DNA of 64,000 nucleotides from NCBI GenBank assembly GCA_938008165.1, contig CALLLP010000011.1:57044-121043 (forward strand), in the 5' to 3' direction. The stretch is from an uncultured Neomegalonema sp. Its GTDB lineage: Bacteria > Pseudomonadota > Alphaproteobacteria > Rhodobacterales > Rhodobacteraceae. The notes under the pieces are model-generated. The model did not search any database. It saw nothing but the letters and a program-made list of their open reading frames with translations, and was not told where the DNA came from. Below are positions 38,042-48,560 of the stretch, in pieces; position 1 is the first letter of the stretch, and every line of letters begins with the position of its first letter. The translations under genes and the position numbers were made by a program.

Positions 38042-39715
38042 TTACCGACCCTTCAGCAAGCTCCGCGCGGCATCCCGTGCTTCCTTCGTCACGGATTCGC
38101 CCGCGAGCATCCGGGCCAGCTCATCCACGCGATCGGTTTTCGAAAGCTCGATGACTCGCGTGCGGGTCGTCTCGCCGTCTTGTTCCTGAGTGACGGATTT
38201 TTCGATGCGCCATTGACGGTTTGCCTCGGCGGCGACCTGCGGGGCATGGGTGATGACGAGGGTTTGCGTATCCTCGCCCAGCCGCTTCAGCCGCGCGCCA
38301 ATTGCCGCCGCCGTCGCCCCGCCGACACCCCGGTCGATCTCGTCGAAGATCAGCGTTTTCCCGTCACCCTTGCGGGCAAGGCAGACCTTCAGCGCCAGCA
38401 GGAAGCGCGACAACTCGCCCCCCGAAGCGATCTTGTCGATGGGGCCGGGGGCGGAGCCGGGGTTGGTCGTGACTTCGAAGGCTACGCGGTCGATGCCATC
38501 CGGCCCGGCCTTCTCGGCATCGGTATCGACCAGCGTGCGAAAGAGGGCGCGTTCCAGCTTGAGCGGGGCCAATTCGCCGATCACCTGCGCATCGAGCACG
38601 CCTGCCGCCTCATGCCGGGCGCGGCTGAGAGCCTTGGCGGCATCGAGGAAAGCCCGGTGCGCGGCGGTTACTTCCTCTTCCATTCCGGCCAATTTTGCCT
38701 CGCCCTGTTCGATAAAAGCCAGCTTCTCGCCCAAGCCCGCGTGAAGCTTTGGCAGGTCCGCAACGCCGATGCGGTGTTTCCGGGCAAGACCGCGCAGGGC
38801 AAAGAGCCGCTCCTCCGCATGTTCCAGCCTGCGTGGATCGAAGGACAGCGCCTCCGCCGCGCGCTCGACCTCGGACAGCGCATCGGCACAGCTATGCAGG
38901 GCGCGTCCGATGGCCTCCAGCGCGGTATCGAGCCTGCCATCGGCCTTTCCGGCGGCGACCTCGATCCGGCGCAAGGTGTCGGACAGCGCCCCCTCGGCCC
39001 CGTTATTGCCAAGCTGGGCGATGGCCTTGCTGACATCCTCTGCGATGGATTCGGCGCGCTGCATCTGGCGGCGCTCCGCGTCCAGGACATCCTCCTCGCC
39101 TTCTTCGGGGGCCAGTTCGGTCAGTTCCTCGACTGAATGGCGCACGAATTCCGCATCGCGCTGGGCTTCGGCGATCTCTGCGCGGGTTGTCTCCAAGGCT
39201 GATGCAGCCTCGCGCCATGCGGTATAGAGCGCATTGACCTGCCGGTGCTCTCGCTGAAGGCCGCCATAGGCGTCGAGCAGGCCGCGATGACCCGCCGGGT
39301 CGACCAACGCGCGGTCGTCGAATTGTCCATGGATCTCAATCAGGCGCGATCCCAGTTCGCGCAGGGTGGCGACGCCGACGGGTTGATCGTTGACAAAAGC
39401 GCGGCTGCGGCCTTCGCGCCCGATGACCCGGCGAACGATCAGGGCGGCATCTTCGATCTCATGGCCTTGCTCGCGCAGCCATGCCCAGGCGGGATGATCG
39501 TCATCCAGCTCGAATTCTGCAGTGGCGGAGCCTTTATCGGCCCCCAGACGCACCAGATCGGCATTCGCCCGCGCGCCAAGGGCGGCCCCAAGAGCATCGA
39601 GCAGGATCGACTTTCCCGCCCCGGTTTCGCCGGTCATGGCGCCCAGCCCGGCGTCGAAATCGAGGTCGAGCGCGTCGATCAGGACAATATTGCGGATCGA
39701 CAGACGCCGCAGCAT
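38042..39715 (-). CDS. recN: DNA repair protein RecN
   Basis: 557 aa SMC-like ATPase for double-strand break repair. Walker A is MTGETGAGKSILLDALG, the ABC signature is in KIASGGELSRFLLALK, Walker B in KTLIFDEIDRGVGG, and long coiled-coil helices lie between. ATG 39715 (MLRRLSIRNI) is family-like; the track adds 23 residues. It lies 17 bp after bamD, in an lpxC-bamD-recN run. No SOS box was seen directly upstream. Confidence 0.95.
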   Translation of the reverse strand: MLRRLSIRNIVLIDALDLDFDAGLGAMTGETGAGKSILLDALGAALGARANADLVRLGADKGSATAEFELDDDHPAWAWLREQGHEIEDAALIVRRVIGREGRSRAFVNDQPVGVATLRELGSRLIEIHGQFDDRALVDPAGHRGLLDAYGGLQREHRQVNALYTAWREAASALETTRAEIAEAQRDAEFVRHSVEELTELAPEEGEEDVLDAERRQMQRAESIAEDVSKAIAQLGNNGAEGALSDTLRRIEVAAGKADGRLDTALEAIGRALHSCADALSEVERAAEALSFDPRRLEHAEERLFALRGLARKHRIGVADLPKLHAGLGEKLAFIEQGEAKLAGMEEEVTAAHRAFLDAAKALSRARHEAAGVLDAQVIGELAPLKLERALFRTLVDTDAEKAGPDGIDRVAFEVTTNPGSAPGPIDKIASGGELSRFLLALKVCLARKGDGKTLIFDEIDRGVGGATAAAIGARLKRLGEDTQTLVITHAPQVAAEANRQWRIEKSVTQEQDGETTRTRVIELSKTDRVDELARMLAGESVTKEARDAARSLLKGR

Positions 39716-39731
39716 GGCGCGGGTGCCTTTT

Positions 39732-40601
39732 CTACAGCCAGTTGCCGAGGATGACCCGACGATACATGCGCTTGTACCATGCATCCTGCGACAATCCCCC
39801 GGTCAGTTCCTGACCGTTCAGCAGGGCATAGCTTGCCGCATACCAGTCGGAGCCGGGATAGTTATGGCCCAGAACGGCGGCGGAGGATTTCGCCTCGTTC
39901 ACCAATCCAAGCGCAAGATTCGCTTCGACCAGACGGTGCAGCGCCTCCTCGACATGGCTGGTGGTGTCGTATTGTTTCACGACGGTCTGAAAGCGATTGA
40001 CGGCGCCGATATACTGACCGTTTTTCAGGTAATATCGCCCGACTTCCATCTCCTTGCCCGCAATCTGGTCGATGGTCGTATCGCGCTTCAGCTCGGCATC
40101 TTTGGCATATTTGCTGTCGGGATGGCGGGCGATCAACTCTTCGAGGGCCTGCTTCGCCTGAATTGTCGTGCCCTGATCGCGGCCCACATCCACGATCTGT
40201 TCGTAGTAGCTCTGGGCGACGATGTAGCGGGCGTAATCGGTCTGATCGTCGCTGGGGTAAAAGCCGATGAAGCGTTCAGCGGAAAGGATCGCCTTATCGT
40301 ATTCCTGCGCCTCATAGGACGAGACGGCGGAGAGGAGCATGGCGTCCTTGGCGACGTCGGAATAGGGGTAGAGGCGCTCGACTTCATCGAACAGGAAAGC
40401 CGCGGTTTTCGGCTTGTCGTCCTTCAGGTTGGCGCTGGCATCCGCGAAGATTTCTTCGGGGTTCCGGGATTCGAGCGGGGCCTCTTCCTTCGAGAACAGC
40501 GATCCGAAAGAAGGCACGGTGCCCCCACATCCGCCCAGTGAGACGGCGAGGGCCACGAACAGGATGGGCCGCGTAAGGCTGAAGGATTTGATGTCGGACA
40601 T
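39732..40601 (-). CDS. bamD: Outer membrane protein assembly factor BamD
   Basis: 289 aa lipoprotein of the BAM complex. The N-terminus has a signal peptide with lipobox (VALAVSLGGCGG), followed by TPR-type helices: FLFDEVERLYPYSDVAKDAM, AERFIGFYPSDDQTDYARYI, ALEELIARHPDSKYAKDAEL and NRFQTVVKQYDTTSHVEEAL. It supports folding of beta-barrel proteins at the outer membrane from the periplasmic side. ATG 40601 is preferred to the TTG used by the track. Confidence 0.94.
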   Translation of the reverse strand: MSDIKSFSLTRPILFVALAVSLGGCGGTVPSFGSLFSKEEAPLESRNPEEIFADASANLKDDKPKTAAFLFDEVERLYPYSDVAKDAMLLSAVSSYEAQEYDKAILSAERFIGFYPSDDQTDYARYIVAQSYYEQIVDVGRDQGTTIQAKQALEELIARHPDSKYAKDAELKRDTTIDQIAGKEMEVGRYYLKNGQYIGAVNRFQTVVKQYDTTSHVEEALHRLVEANLALGLVNEAKSSAAVLGHNYPGSDWYAASYALLNGQELTGGLSQDAWYKRMYRRVILGNWL

Positions 40602-40741
40602 GCTGTCACCCAATCGTCAGTTGCACGGCACCCGTCAGGATGCCTTTCGCATTTCGCGGGTGACCATAGCGCAGGCGATCCCTGTTATGGAACCGCTTTT
40701 CGTTCATAAAGGGCGGATGGGCACCAACAATGGTGTGAGGG

Positions 40742-41662
40742 TCAGGCGCAGGCCAGACTAGGCGGCGACTCGATGGTCCGGTAATCGGGTGCGACGAGGC
40801 CCCGGTCGGTCACTTCCTCGTAACGCCATGCGGTCGGATCGGCAAAGAGGGCGCGGAGCAGACGATTGGTCATGTCATGGCCCGCACGCACGCCCCGATA
40901 TCGGCCAATGATCGGCACACCGGCAAGGGCGAGGTCGCCCACGGCATCGAGCATCTTGTGGCGCACGAATTCATCGCGGTGGCGCAGGCCTTCGCGGTTG
41001 AGAACGCGGCCCTTGTCCACGACGATGGCGTTCTGAAGTGTCCCGCCCCGCGCGAACCCGACCTTTCGAAGCGCCTCGACATCGCCCAGCGTGCAGAACG
41101 TGCGCGAATCGGCGTAATCGCGGATGAAGGCATCGCCGGTAAAGCGCTCGACCCGGCGCTGTTTACCGATGGCGGAATCTGAAAAATCGATGTCGTATTC
41201 GATTTCGAAATGAGCGGCGGGAAGCAGTTCGGCAGTCTTGTCGTCGAGATGAACCGTTACGGGCTTGAGGATGCGGATTGCGCGGAGGGGTTCGTCCTGC
41301 TCCACCGTTCCGGCCGTCAGCAGGGCGGCAAGGAAGGGTTTAGAGCTGCCATCCATGATCGGCACTTCGGGACCATCGACCTCCACCAGCGCATTGTCGA
41401 TGCCGCAACCCGCCAGCGCGGCCATCAGATGCTCGATCGTCGAGACCTTCACGCCATCGTCGTTGCCGATGCAGGTGCACAGCGCCGTATCGGTCACGCC
41501 ATCGAAGCGCGCATCGATGAGATTGTCGCAATTGGCGACGTCAAGGCGGATGAAACGCACGCCGGTATCGCAAGGAGCCGGAAGAATGGTCACCGTTGCC
41601 GGTTGGCCGCTATGGACGCCAATACCGGAAAGACGGGCCTTGCGGGCGAGAGTGCGCTGCAT
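40742..41662 (-). CDS. lpxC: UDP-3-O-acyl-N-acetylglucosamine deacetylase
   Basis: 306 aa. Committed zinc-dependent step of lipid A synthesis. Zinc ligands: His78 in VSTIEHLMAAL, and His/Asp in HKMLDAVGDLALAG. The active-site His lies in RAGHDMTNRLLRAL, and the N-terminus KARLSGIGVHSGQPATV is typical. It follows ftsZ but has its own 5' region of about 160 bp between the ftsZ terminator and its start, containing two TTAACCAT motifs. Confidence 0.96.
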   Translation of the reverse strand: MQRTLARKARLSGIGVHSGQPATVTILPAPCDTGVRFIRLDVANCDNLIDARFDGVTDTALCTCIGNDDGVKVSTIEHLMAALAGCGIDNALVEVDGPEVPIMDGSSKPFLAALLTAGTVEQDEPLRAIRILKPVTVHLDDKTAELLPAAHFEIEYDIDFSDSAIGKQRRVERFTGDAFIRDYADSRTFCTLGDVEALRKVGFARGGTLQNAIVVDKGRVLNREGLRHRDEFVRHKMLDAVGDLALAGVPIIGRYRGVRAGHDMTNRLLRALFADPTAWRYEEVTDRGLVAPDYRTIESPPSLACA

Positions 41663-41749
41663 GGAATACCTCGTATACGTTTAAAGACAAGCATGACCTA
41701 GCAGTCAGTACACGGCACGACAATTCAATCTTTATGTCAGATTGCAACA

Positions 41750-41798
41750 ATGGTTAATCAAAATTAAGGAAATGATAACTTCGTTGATATATGGTTAA
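41750..41798 (-). promoter_or_regulatory. Two CtrA-like TTAACCAT motifs upstream of lpxC
   Basis: On the minus strand TTAACCAT occurs at 41798-41791 and 41757-41750, 41 bp apart (about four helical turns) in AT-rich DNA. The second is preceded by TTAA six bases upstream, close to the CtrA consensus TTAA-N7-TTAA. Binding is inferred only. Confidence 0.4.
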
Positions 41799-41824
41799 TA
41801 CTATTGAGGTGGACACAATTACAA

Positions 41825-41852
41825 GAGAGGCCGGAATTTCTCCCGGCCTCTT
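41825..41852 (-). terminator. Terminator after ftsZ
   Basis: AGAGGCCGG / CCGGCCTCT form a perfect 9-bp stem with an 8-nt loop, 55 bp past the ftsZ stop, followed on the minus strand by CTTGTAATTG. It separates ftsZ from lpxC. Confidence 0.7.
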
Positions 41853-41906
41853 GATCTTTTTGAATGATTGGCGATCAAGCTGTGTCAGGTTGACCGAGGA
41901 TCAACC

Positions 41907-43400
41907 CTAATTTGCCTGACGGCGCAGAAATGCGGGGATTTGCAGCGCATCGTCATCCGGTGAGCCGTCACCATCAATGCTGTCGCCCTTGAAGGGAGCC
42001 TTGGCCGATGGGGATGCAGTCTCGTTGGACGAGCGGGCACCGAGGCTGTCCGCAACCCGACGAATGAGGTTGAGACCGGCGCGCGCGGTCATCGGGGCGG
42101 CAGGCTGTGCCGTCACGGATTGCGTTTGCGCTGTGGGTGCATCGGCCACCGAGGGGTCGATAACCGTGGCCACGGGGCCTTGTGTCGACACCATGGGAGG
42201 GATGCCGTCCGTGCCGGTTGCCGCGAGGGGCTGCTCGATATGCTCCTCGACGGGCTGAGTGGCTTCGACGGAGTCGCTGCGGTTGCCGACGGCCTGTTTT
42301 ACGGCATGGCGCGTGCCTGCGCCGATGCCGCGATCGCCGACCGCTTCGCTGGCATAGCGGGGGGCGGGGATGGCACGGCGTGGGCGCGCGGCACCGCTGC
42401 GGGCCGCTGGCTCGGTAGTGCGGGCAACGGCGGCCTCGGCCTCGATGCCGGTGGCAACGACGGAGACGCGCATATGACCTTTCAGGCTGTCATCGAAGCA
42501 CGATCCAACGATGATATTTGCGCCGGGATCGACTTCCTGCTTGATGCGCGAGGCGGCCTCGTCGACTTCGAAAAGTTTCAGGTCCGGCCCGCCGGTAATG
42601 TTGATCAGCACGCCGCGCGCGCCTTTCAGGGACACATCGTCGAGCAGCGGGTTGGCGATGGCTTTTTCCGCGGCTTCGACTGCGCGGCCTTCGCCTTCGG
42701 CCTCGCCGGTGCCCATCATCGCCTTGCCCATCTCACCCATTACCGTGCGGACATCCGCAAAGTCGAGATTGATGAGGCCGGGCATGACCATCAGGTCGGT
42801 AACGCCCTTGACGCCTTGGTACAGTACATCATCGGCCAGATTGAACGCGTCCATGATGGTCGTGTTCTCGGTCGCGATGCGAAAGAGGTTCTGGTTGGGG
42901 ATGATGATCAGCGTATCGACATATTGCTGAAGCTCGTCGAGACCGTCTTCGGCCAGCTGCATCCGCTTTGCGCCCTCGAAGGAGAAGGGCTTCGTGACCA
43001 CGCCAACGGTCAGGACGCCCAGTTCACGCGCCGCTTTGGCGATGACGGGGGCCGCGCCCGTGCCGGTTCCACCGCCCATACCGGCGGTGATGAAGCACAT
43101 ATTCGCGCCGTTCAGGTGATCGATGATTTCATCGATCGTTTCCTCTGCGGATTCGCGCCCGACGCTGGGCTTCATGCCCGCGCCCAAACCCGCAGTGACC
43201 CCGGAGCCAAGCTGAACACGCCGCGAGGACCGCGACTGTTCGATGGCCTGAGCGTCGGTATTCGCCACGACGAACTCGACCCCCTCCAGGTTTTTGTTGA
43301 TCATGTTGTTGACGGCATTGCCGCCCGCACCACCCACGCCGAAGACTGTAATCTTCGGCTTCATGTCCGTGTCGTCGACCGCCCCGATGTTCAAAGCCAT
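41907..43400 (-). CDS. ftsZ: Cell division protein FtsZ
   Basis: 497 aa tubulin-like GTPase forming the division ring. N-terminal [22 protein letters not shown] signature [20 protein letters not shown], and synergy (T7) loop [21 protein letters not shown] linker of about 150 residues ends in the conserved peptide [14 protein letters not shown] that binds FtsA and other partners. The track ORF begins 121 codons too early; ATG 43400 ([15 protein letters not shown]) has an AGGCGGA site. It follows ftsA after a 148-bp gap that probably holds its own promoter. Confidence 0.97.
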   Translation of the reverse strand: MALNIGAVDDTDMKPKITVFGVGGAGGNAVNNMINKNLEGVEFVVANTDAQAIEQSRSSRRVQLGSGVTAGLGAGMKPSVGRESAEETIDEIIDHLNGANMCFITAGMGGGTGTGAAPVIAKAARELGVLTVGVVTKPFSFEGAKRMQLAEDGLDELQQYVDTLIIIPNQNLFRIATENTTIMDAFNLADDVLYQGVKGVTDLMVMPGLINLDFADVRTVMGEMGKAMMGTGEAEGEGRAVEAAEKAIANPLLDDVSLKGARGVLINITGGPDLKLFEVDEAASRIKQEVDPGANIIVGSCFDDSLKGHMRVSVVATGIEAEAAVARTTEPAARSGAARPRRAIPAPRYASEAVGDRGIGAGTRHAVKQAVGNRSDSVEATQPVEEHIEQPLAATGTDGIPPMVSTQGPVATVIDPSVADAPTAQTQSVTAQPAAPMTARAGLNLIRRVADSLGARSSNETASPSAKAPFKGDSIDGDGSPDDDALQIPAFLRRQAN

Positions 43401-43548
43401 GGTTCCGCCTGTATGTTGATAGTTGTTGTTTGTTTTTTTTGCTCGCCTGATTCGGAATCCTAACGAAATTTTCACAATTGTCACAAAGAAAATGGCGAAA
43501 ATCTCGTCTCTTAGCCTTGATTTGGCTTTTGGAAGTTGATGTCTCGAC

Positions 43549-44838
43549 TTACCAGTTTTCCCGAAGCCATTGACGTAAACCGCCGAATGCCTGTTCGTGA
43601 TCGCGAGCAGTTTCCATGGCATCGGCCCATGGTTCGCATTGCAGGCGAATGGCATGGGCGAGAAGCCCATGGGCCGCGGCGAATTCCGGTCCCAATGCGC
43701 CCTGTGGTGCGCCGCGTGTGCGGATCGCACGGCCCAGTCGGACCCGGCGCCCCAGAACGGCATTGCCCGCCTCTACCATGCCGCGCATCCGGCTTCCGCC
43801 CCCGGTCAGGATGACGGGGCGCGGATCTCCGGGGGGCAAGACTGCGCGCACCAGCTCGAACATCTCCTCGACCCGAGGACGGATCACGCCGGTCATGATC
43901 ACCGTGGCCTCGCCCGGCCCCGCTCCGCCAAGGACGGAAGGGTCGGCGTTGATCTCGATCCCTTGGGGGGCGACCTTGATCGCCTCGGCCTCGTGGAGCG
44001 GAATATCCATGGCGGCGGCCAGATCGCGGGTCATGGTCTCGCCGCCGATGGTGATGCAATGGGCCGAGCGCAGGCGGTTGTGGCGGAAGCTGGCCACGCC
44101 GGTGACCTGCGCCCCGATATCGACGACCGTTGCCCCAAGGGCCAGTTCGTCCTGAGTCAGAGTCGAAAACCCGCTGGCAACCGCCGCGCAGGCCACGCCG
44201 GAAACCGATAATCCTGCATTGCGCGCGACCACGCCCAGCCGTTCCAGAGCCGCGCGCTCGACGGTTACGATGCCGAACCGGACCCCGAGTGTCCGGGCGC
44301 TATGCCCTCGTGGATCGGCGATATCCGGCACACCGTTGCGCGAGAAATCCAGCGGCTCGATATGCAAAGGACGCCGGATGCGCAGGGCGATTTCCTGACG
44401 ACATGAGGCCATCACTCGCCCCACGGTTGCATCATCGACCATACTCATGGGGATCGCGGTGGTGGATTCAGCCTGAAGCGTTCGGGGCGATCCACCCGAT
44501 AACGCGAAGATCGCCCGGTCGGGAGTCGTGCCGGTCTGTCGCCGGATATCGCGCATCACGTCGCGCAGCACATCGGCCACCGCATCGGTATCGTCGATCG
44601 CGCCGCCCTTCATGCCATGGGCGGGAGCGCTGGCCGTGGCCACGACCCGAAGCGCGGCATAGATATCGACATCGCGGTCCAGCAGGCTGCGGTCGAGCAG
44701 GGAATGGCGAATATCGGCGAGAAGGCAGGTCACGCGCGAGCCGCCAAGGTCGATCACGGCCAGACGCTCGCCGCCGAGAGCCGTGGCCACGCGGCCCCGG
44801 ATCGCCTCGTAGGACCGAAGTACGGCGATCCCGCTCAC
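43549..44838 (-). CDS. ftsA: Cell division protein FtsA
   Basis: 429 aa actin-like ATPase tethering FtsZ to the membrane. Phosphate 1 motif [18 protein letters not shown], the SHS2 domain region, [18 protein letters not shown] (phosphate 2), and [20 protein letters not shown] (adenosine motif). The C-terminus ends with an amphipathic helix, [12 protein letters not shown], the usual membrane-targeting sequence. Its ATG overlaps the ftsQ end (ATGA). Confidence 0.95.
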   Translation of the reverse strand: MSGIAVLRSYEAIRGRVATALGGERLAVIDLGGSRVTCLLADIRHSLLDRSLLDRDVDIYAALRVVATASAPAHGMKGGAIDDTDAVADVLRDVMRDIRRQTGTTPDRAIFALSGGSPRTLQAESTTAIPMSMVDDATVGRVMASCRQEIALRIRRPLHIEPLDFSRNGVPDIADPRGHSARTLGVRFGIVTVERAALERLGVVARNAGLSVSGVACAAVASGFSTLTQDELALGATVVDIGAQVTGVASFRHNRLRSAHCITIGGETMTRDLAAAMDIPLHEAEAIKVAPQGIEINADPSVLGGAGPGEATVIMTGVIRPRVEEMFELVRAVLPPGDPRPVILTGGGSRMRGMVEAGNAVLGRRVRLGRAIRTRGAPQGALGPEFAAAHGLLAHAIRLQCEPWADAMETARDHEQAFGGLRQWLRENW

Positions 44839-45734
44839 CGATAGGTCGTCCGAAGGGTTTTCAGGAGTTCGTCGCGCATCTCGCTTGCGCCCGTCTCCAG
44901 CCGGATCACCGGGGGATCGTCCGGCATCCGCAAGTCAATGCCCGTGACCGCAAAGGGGGCGACACGGCGCTCCAGATCCCGGTCGGCAAAAAGGCGCAGG
45001 GCCTGCAAGGGGTCCTCCATCGGCAGTTTAACGATCAGCCCGCTATCGGTGATGACATCCCATCGCCGACCGCCCCGGCGCACCAGTGCCGCGATGCGGG
45101 GCAGGATGGTGGCGGGAGCACCCCGCAGCAAGGCGCGGGCATCGGCAATGGCGTCATTCGCCTCCTCGCCGATCAACAAGGGCAGGTCCAGCCGTGCATC
45201 CGCGCCAAAGACCGGCACGATCGTGTGGCCGAGATGGTCGATCAGGAAAAACCCGTCATCATTGCGCCAGATGGCGACCGGGATACGCTCGGTCACGATC
45301 ACTTTCATCACGCCGGAAGGGTCGATGGCCACGGAGGCCCGCTCGATCCACGGATTGTCGAGCAGAGCGTCGCGCGCCCGTCTTGCATCGAACCGAAGGG
45401 ACGAAACCGCCTTCGTGCCCGGCTCGATGCCGATGATCGTGGCGATTTCGTGAACCGATATCTGGATATGGCCGCTGACCTCCAGATCGGTGACGGCGAA
45501 TTCAGGATGATCGATCACCGCGCTGCGCACCGCTTGGGCGCGGGTGAGCGTCGCGGTGCGAATATCGGACCAGTGAAAGGCGATGACCGCCGCGATGGAT
45601 ATCACGGCGGCAGGCAGCCAAAACCGCAAAACCCTGCGTTTCGTAAAGACGCGCGAGGCCCCGCGTGTGGCTTTGTCGGGGGAGGAGGAGCCGTCGCGCA
45701 GTCCGGGGGCCGGGTCGCGGGTCTTGGCTTTCAT
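44835..45734 (-). CDS. ftsQ: Cell division protein FtsQ
   Basis: 299 aa bitopic membrane protein of the divisome. A short cytoplasmic N-terminus is followed by one helix (FWLPAAVISIAAVIAFHW), a POTRA domain (FAVTDLEVSGHIQISVHEIA, to NPWIERASVAI) and the FtsQ domain (ERIPVAIWRNDDGFFLIDHLG). ATG 45734 overlaps the ddl stop (TGATG); the track adds 11 residues. Confidence 0.93.
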   Translation of the reverse strand: MKAKTRDPAPGLRDGSSSPDKATRGASRVFTKRRVLRFWLPAAVISIAAVIAFHWSDIRTATLTRAQAVRSAVIDHPEFAVTDLEVSGHIQISVHEIATIIGIEPGTKAVSSLRFDARRARDALLDNPWIERASVAIDPSGVMKVIVTERIPVAIWRNDDGFFLIDHLGHTIVPVFGADARLDLPLLIGEEANDAIADARALLRGAPATILPRIAALVRRGGRRWDVITDSGLIVKLPMEDPLQALRLFADRDLERRVAPFAVTGIDLRMPDDPPVIRLETGASEMRDELLKTLRTTYR

Positions 45735-46654
45735 CACCGGTTGCACGAGGCGTCCTCCACCATCCATGCGACGAGTTGCGCGAAGGAGATGCCGCGATGG
45801 GCCGCTTGTTCGGGGACCAGCGAGGTCGGGGTCATGCCGGGCTGTGTATTGACTTCCAGCAGAATCAGCGCGTCGCGGCCCGCGTCCGCATCGGGGTCAT
45901 AGCGGAAATCGGCGCGTGAGATGCCTTTGCAGCCGAGCGCCTCATGCGCCCGCACGGCCACATCCCCGCATCGATCCGCAAGCGCAGCGGGAATATCCGC
46001 CGGGATCACATGGCGCGATCCGCCCGCCTTGTATTTGGCATCGTAATCGTACCAGCCATCGACGAAGATCTCGGTGACGCCCAGCGGCTCGCCCTTGCGC
46101 ACGGCCACCGTCAATTCACGTCCCGGTATATAGCGTTCGACCATCAGTTGTCCGGGAGCATCGGGCGTGTCGACCTGTGGCGGAGAATTCGCCCCTGCAA
46201 GGACCAGATGGATACCGACCGACGATCCCTCATTATAGGGTTTCACGACATAGGGCGGCGCCATCACATGCGCGCGGGCGATTTCGGCGGGGGGGGCCAG
46301 CAGGCTTTCGGCGACGGGCAGACCGGCGGCGCGGAACACGACCTTTGCCTGATCCTTATCCATGGCCAGCGACGAGGCGAGAACGCCCGAATGAGTATAG
46401 GGAATGCGCAGCCATTCGAGAATGCCCTGAACACAGCCATCTTCGCCCCAGCGCCCGTGCAGCGCGTTAAAGACGGCATCGGGCCGGGTCTGTGTCAGGC
46501 GATCGAGCAGATCGTCACCCGCATCGATTTCGGTTACCGTATACCCCGCATCACGCAGACCCGCCGCGCATTCGCGGCCCGAGACGAGCGATACCTCGCG
46601 CTCCGCCGATGGCCCGCCCATCAGGACGGCGATATGGTTGAACCGGCGGTTCAT
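45734..46654 (-). CDS. ddl: D-alanine--D-alanine ligase
   Basis: 306 aa ATP-grasp enzyme making the D-Ala-D-Ala dipeptide for peptidoglycan. Seen: [19 protein letters not shown] at the N-terminus, [37 protein letters not shown] for ATP binding, and the metal-binding [22 protein letters not shown]. Its ATG overlaps the murB end (ATGA), placing it firmly in the operon murB-ddl-ftsQ-ftsA. Confidence 0.96.
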   Translation of the reverse strand: MNRRFNHIAVLMGGPSAEREVSLVSGRECAAGLRDAGYTVTEIDAGDDLLDRLTQTRPDAVFNALHGRWGEDGCVQGILEWLRIPYTHSGVLASSLAMDKDQAKVVFRAAGLPVAESLLAPPAEIARAHVMAPPYVVKPYNEGSSVGIHLVLAGANSPPQVDTPDAPGQLMVERYIPGRELTVAVRKGEPLGVTEIFVDGWYDYDAKYKAGGSRHVIPADIPAALADRCGDVAVRAHEALGCKGISRADFRYDPDADAGRDALILLEVNTQPGMTPTSLVPEQAAHRGISFAQLVAWMVEDASCNR

Positions 46655-47559
46655 ATGGCCCGCCCCACGCGGCGGATTTCCCAGTGCAGATCATGGCCCG
46701 ACGCGGCAAGCACCCGCGCGCGAACGGTCTCCCCCAGGGTTTCGAGATCGGCGGCGGTGGCCTCGCCGTGATTGATGAGAAAGTTACAGTGTTTCTCGCT
46801 GACCTGCGCGCCGCCGACCCGCAGGCCCCGGCACCCGGCGGCATCGATCAACCGCCACGCGCTTTCGCCCGGTGGATTGCGAAAGGTCGAGCCGCCTGTC
46901 TTCTCGCGCACCGGCTGCGCGTCTTCCCGTGCTGCCATCAGCGTCTCCATCCGGGTGGCGATGGTCTGCGGGTCGTCGGGGATACCCCGGAAAACAGCTT
47001 CGGTAACAATGGCGTCTTCGGGCAGGGCCGCATGGCGATACGCGAATCCGAGATCGGCATTCGACAGGGTACGCAGAGTGCCGTCCCGAAAAACGATTGT
47101 TGCCTCGATCAAGCGGTCTCGTGTCTCGGTGCCATGGCATCCGGCATTCATCCGCACGGCCCCGCCCACCGTGCCGGGGATGCCGCGATAGAATTCCAGC
47201 CCCCCCAGCCCGGCCCGCTGCGCCGCCTGCGCCAGCTTGGCATCGGGTACGGCTGCGCCTGCGCGGATCGTGTCGCCCTTGATATCAATATCCGCAAAGC
47301 CGCGCCCTAGCCGCACCACCAGACCGTCGATTCCCCCATCGCGTACCAGCAGGTTGGAGCCGACCCCTATGGGCATAACCGGCCCGTGCCAGTCATGCAG
47401 GGCCGCCGCCAGTGCCGCGCTGTTGCGGGGGGCATAGAGCATTTCCGCCGCGCCCCCGACCCGAAACCACGTATAAGGGGCCAGAGGCGCATGCTCTGTG
47501 ACGCGCCCGTCAAAAACGGGGGGGGGCGGGGGTGTCAGGGTTTCCTGTACGCGATTCAT
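46651..47559 (-). CDS. murB: UDP-N-acetylenolpyruvoylglucosamine reductase
   Basis: 302 aa FAD enzyme giving UDP-N-acetylmuramate. FAD-binding pattern [16 protein letters not shown] and [20 protein letters not shown], active-site Ser in [18 protein letters not shown], Tyr in FAYRHAAL and Glu in [13 protein letters not shown] fit the type II enzyme. ATG 47559 follows AAGGAAGAGC. Here murB opens the cluster: murG and murC, which usually precede it, are not in the window and an unrelated divergent operon starts instead. Confidence 0.95.
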   Translation of the reverse strand: MNRVQETLTPPPPPVFDGRVTEHAPLAPYTWFRVGGAAEMLYAPRNSAALAAALHDWHGPVMPIGVGSNLLVRDGGIDGLVVRLGRGFADIDIKGDTIRAGAAVPDAKLAQAAQRAGLGGLEFYRGIPGTVGGAVRMNAGCHGTETRDRLIEATIVFRDGTLRTLSNADLGFAYRHAALPEDAIVTEAVFRGIPDDPQTIATRMETLMAAREDAQPVREKTGGSTFRNPPGESAWRLIDAAGCRGLRVGGAQVSEKHCNFLINHGEATAADLETLGETVRARVLAASGHDLHWEIRRVGRAI

Positions 47560-47747
47560 GCTCTTCCTTGTCACGGGGGCGCGAGCCACTCAAGCCAGAT
47601 TTTTGTCGCGTCCGGCTCCTGTGCGGGAAGAGGAGAGGGCTTGGGGCGCAATCACCGATTCGCCGGAGCGTGACGGGATACCCCTATCCTCCCGTCGTTG
47701 CGGGTATTACGGTAACGGTCACAATCTGACCTTGCAAGGCGAGTCCC

Positions 47748-48560
47748 ATGGCACATCTGGACCTTTCTCCCGGCAATGCCCTTTATTACGAGTACCGCGC
47801 ACCGGCGCGGGACGGGGCATCGACCTTCGTGTTCGTCAATGCCCTGACCGGCAATACCGGCGCATGGGAAAGTGTCATCGGGCCGGTTCTGCGTGACGAG
47901 GGATACGGAACGCTCAGTTATAATTTCCGGGGGCAGGACGCCTCGCCCTTCGCGGCGGATGTGGCCCTGACGCCCGATCTGATCGTCGATGACCTCTGCA
48001 CCCTGATGCAGACGGTTGCGCCGGAGCGGCCTGTTCTGGTCGGATTGTCCATCGGCGGGCTGTTCGCGGCCCATGCGATCCTGCGCGGGGCGGCGGTGGA
48101 GGGATTGGTGCTGCTCAATACCCTGCGCCGGATCGGCCCGCGGATTGCGTGGGTCAACGATGCGTTGCCGCATCTGGTGGCGCGGGGCGGGGTGCGGTTA
48201 TTCCTCGATGCGATGTTCCCGCTCTTGGTCAACGAGGAATTCGCCGCTTCGGCCCGCAATGGCTTTTTGTCGGAAGCCCCCTACGAGCCGCTGGACCCCG
48301 ATCATGGGCATATGAATCTGATGACCCATTCGACCGGGGCGGATTGGGATGTTCCCTATGAAAAGCTGACCCTGCCGGTGCATGTCATCACCGGGCTTCA
48401 GGACCGGGTGTTTCTCGATCAAGGCGATGTCGAGGCGCTCTATGCCCGCCTGCCCGATGCCACGCGCGAGGAATGGGACGATACCGGCCATCTGATCCCG
48501 CAGGAGAGGCCCGAAAAGCTGGCCGATGCCCTTGCGGCCTTCGGGGATCGGTTGGCATGA
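47748..48560 (+). CDS. Alpha/beta-fold hydrolase
   Basis: 270 aa. The nucleophile elbow is VLVGLSIGGLFAAHAIL (GLSIG), the late acid and histidine are in ITGLQDRVF and DDTGHLIPQERPEKL, and the oxyanion region is FVNALTGNTGAW. It resembles 3-oxoadipate enol-lactonase/haloperoxidase-type hydrolases, but the substrate is not known and no aromatic-degradation genes are nearby. First gene of a three-gene operon; the DMT transporter start overlaps its stop. Confidence 0.85.
   Translation: MAHLDLSPGNALYYEYRAPARDGASTFVFVNALTGNTGAWESVIGPVLRDEGYGTLSYNFRGQDASPFAADVALTPDLIVDDLCTLMQTVAPERPVLVGLSIGGLFAAHAILRGAAVEGLVLLNTLRRIGPRIAWVNDALPHLVARGGVRLFLDAMFPLLVNEEFAASARNGFLSEAPYEPLDPDHGHMNLMTHSTGADWDVPYEKLTLPVHVITGLQDRVFLDQGDVEALYARLPDATREEWDDTGHLIPQERPEKLADALAAFGDRLA

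Noticed and set aside
42120-43463. 447-aa plus-strand ORF
   Set aside because: Antisense of ftsZ.
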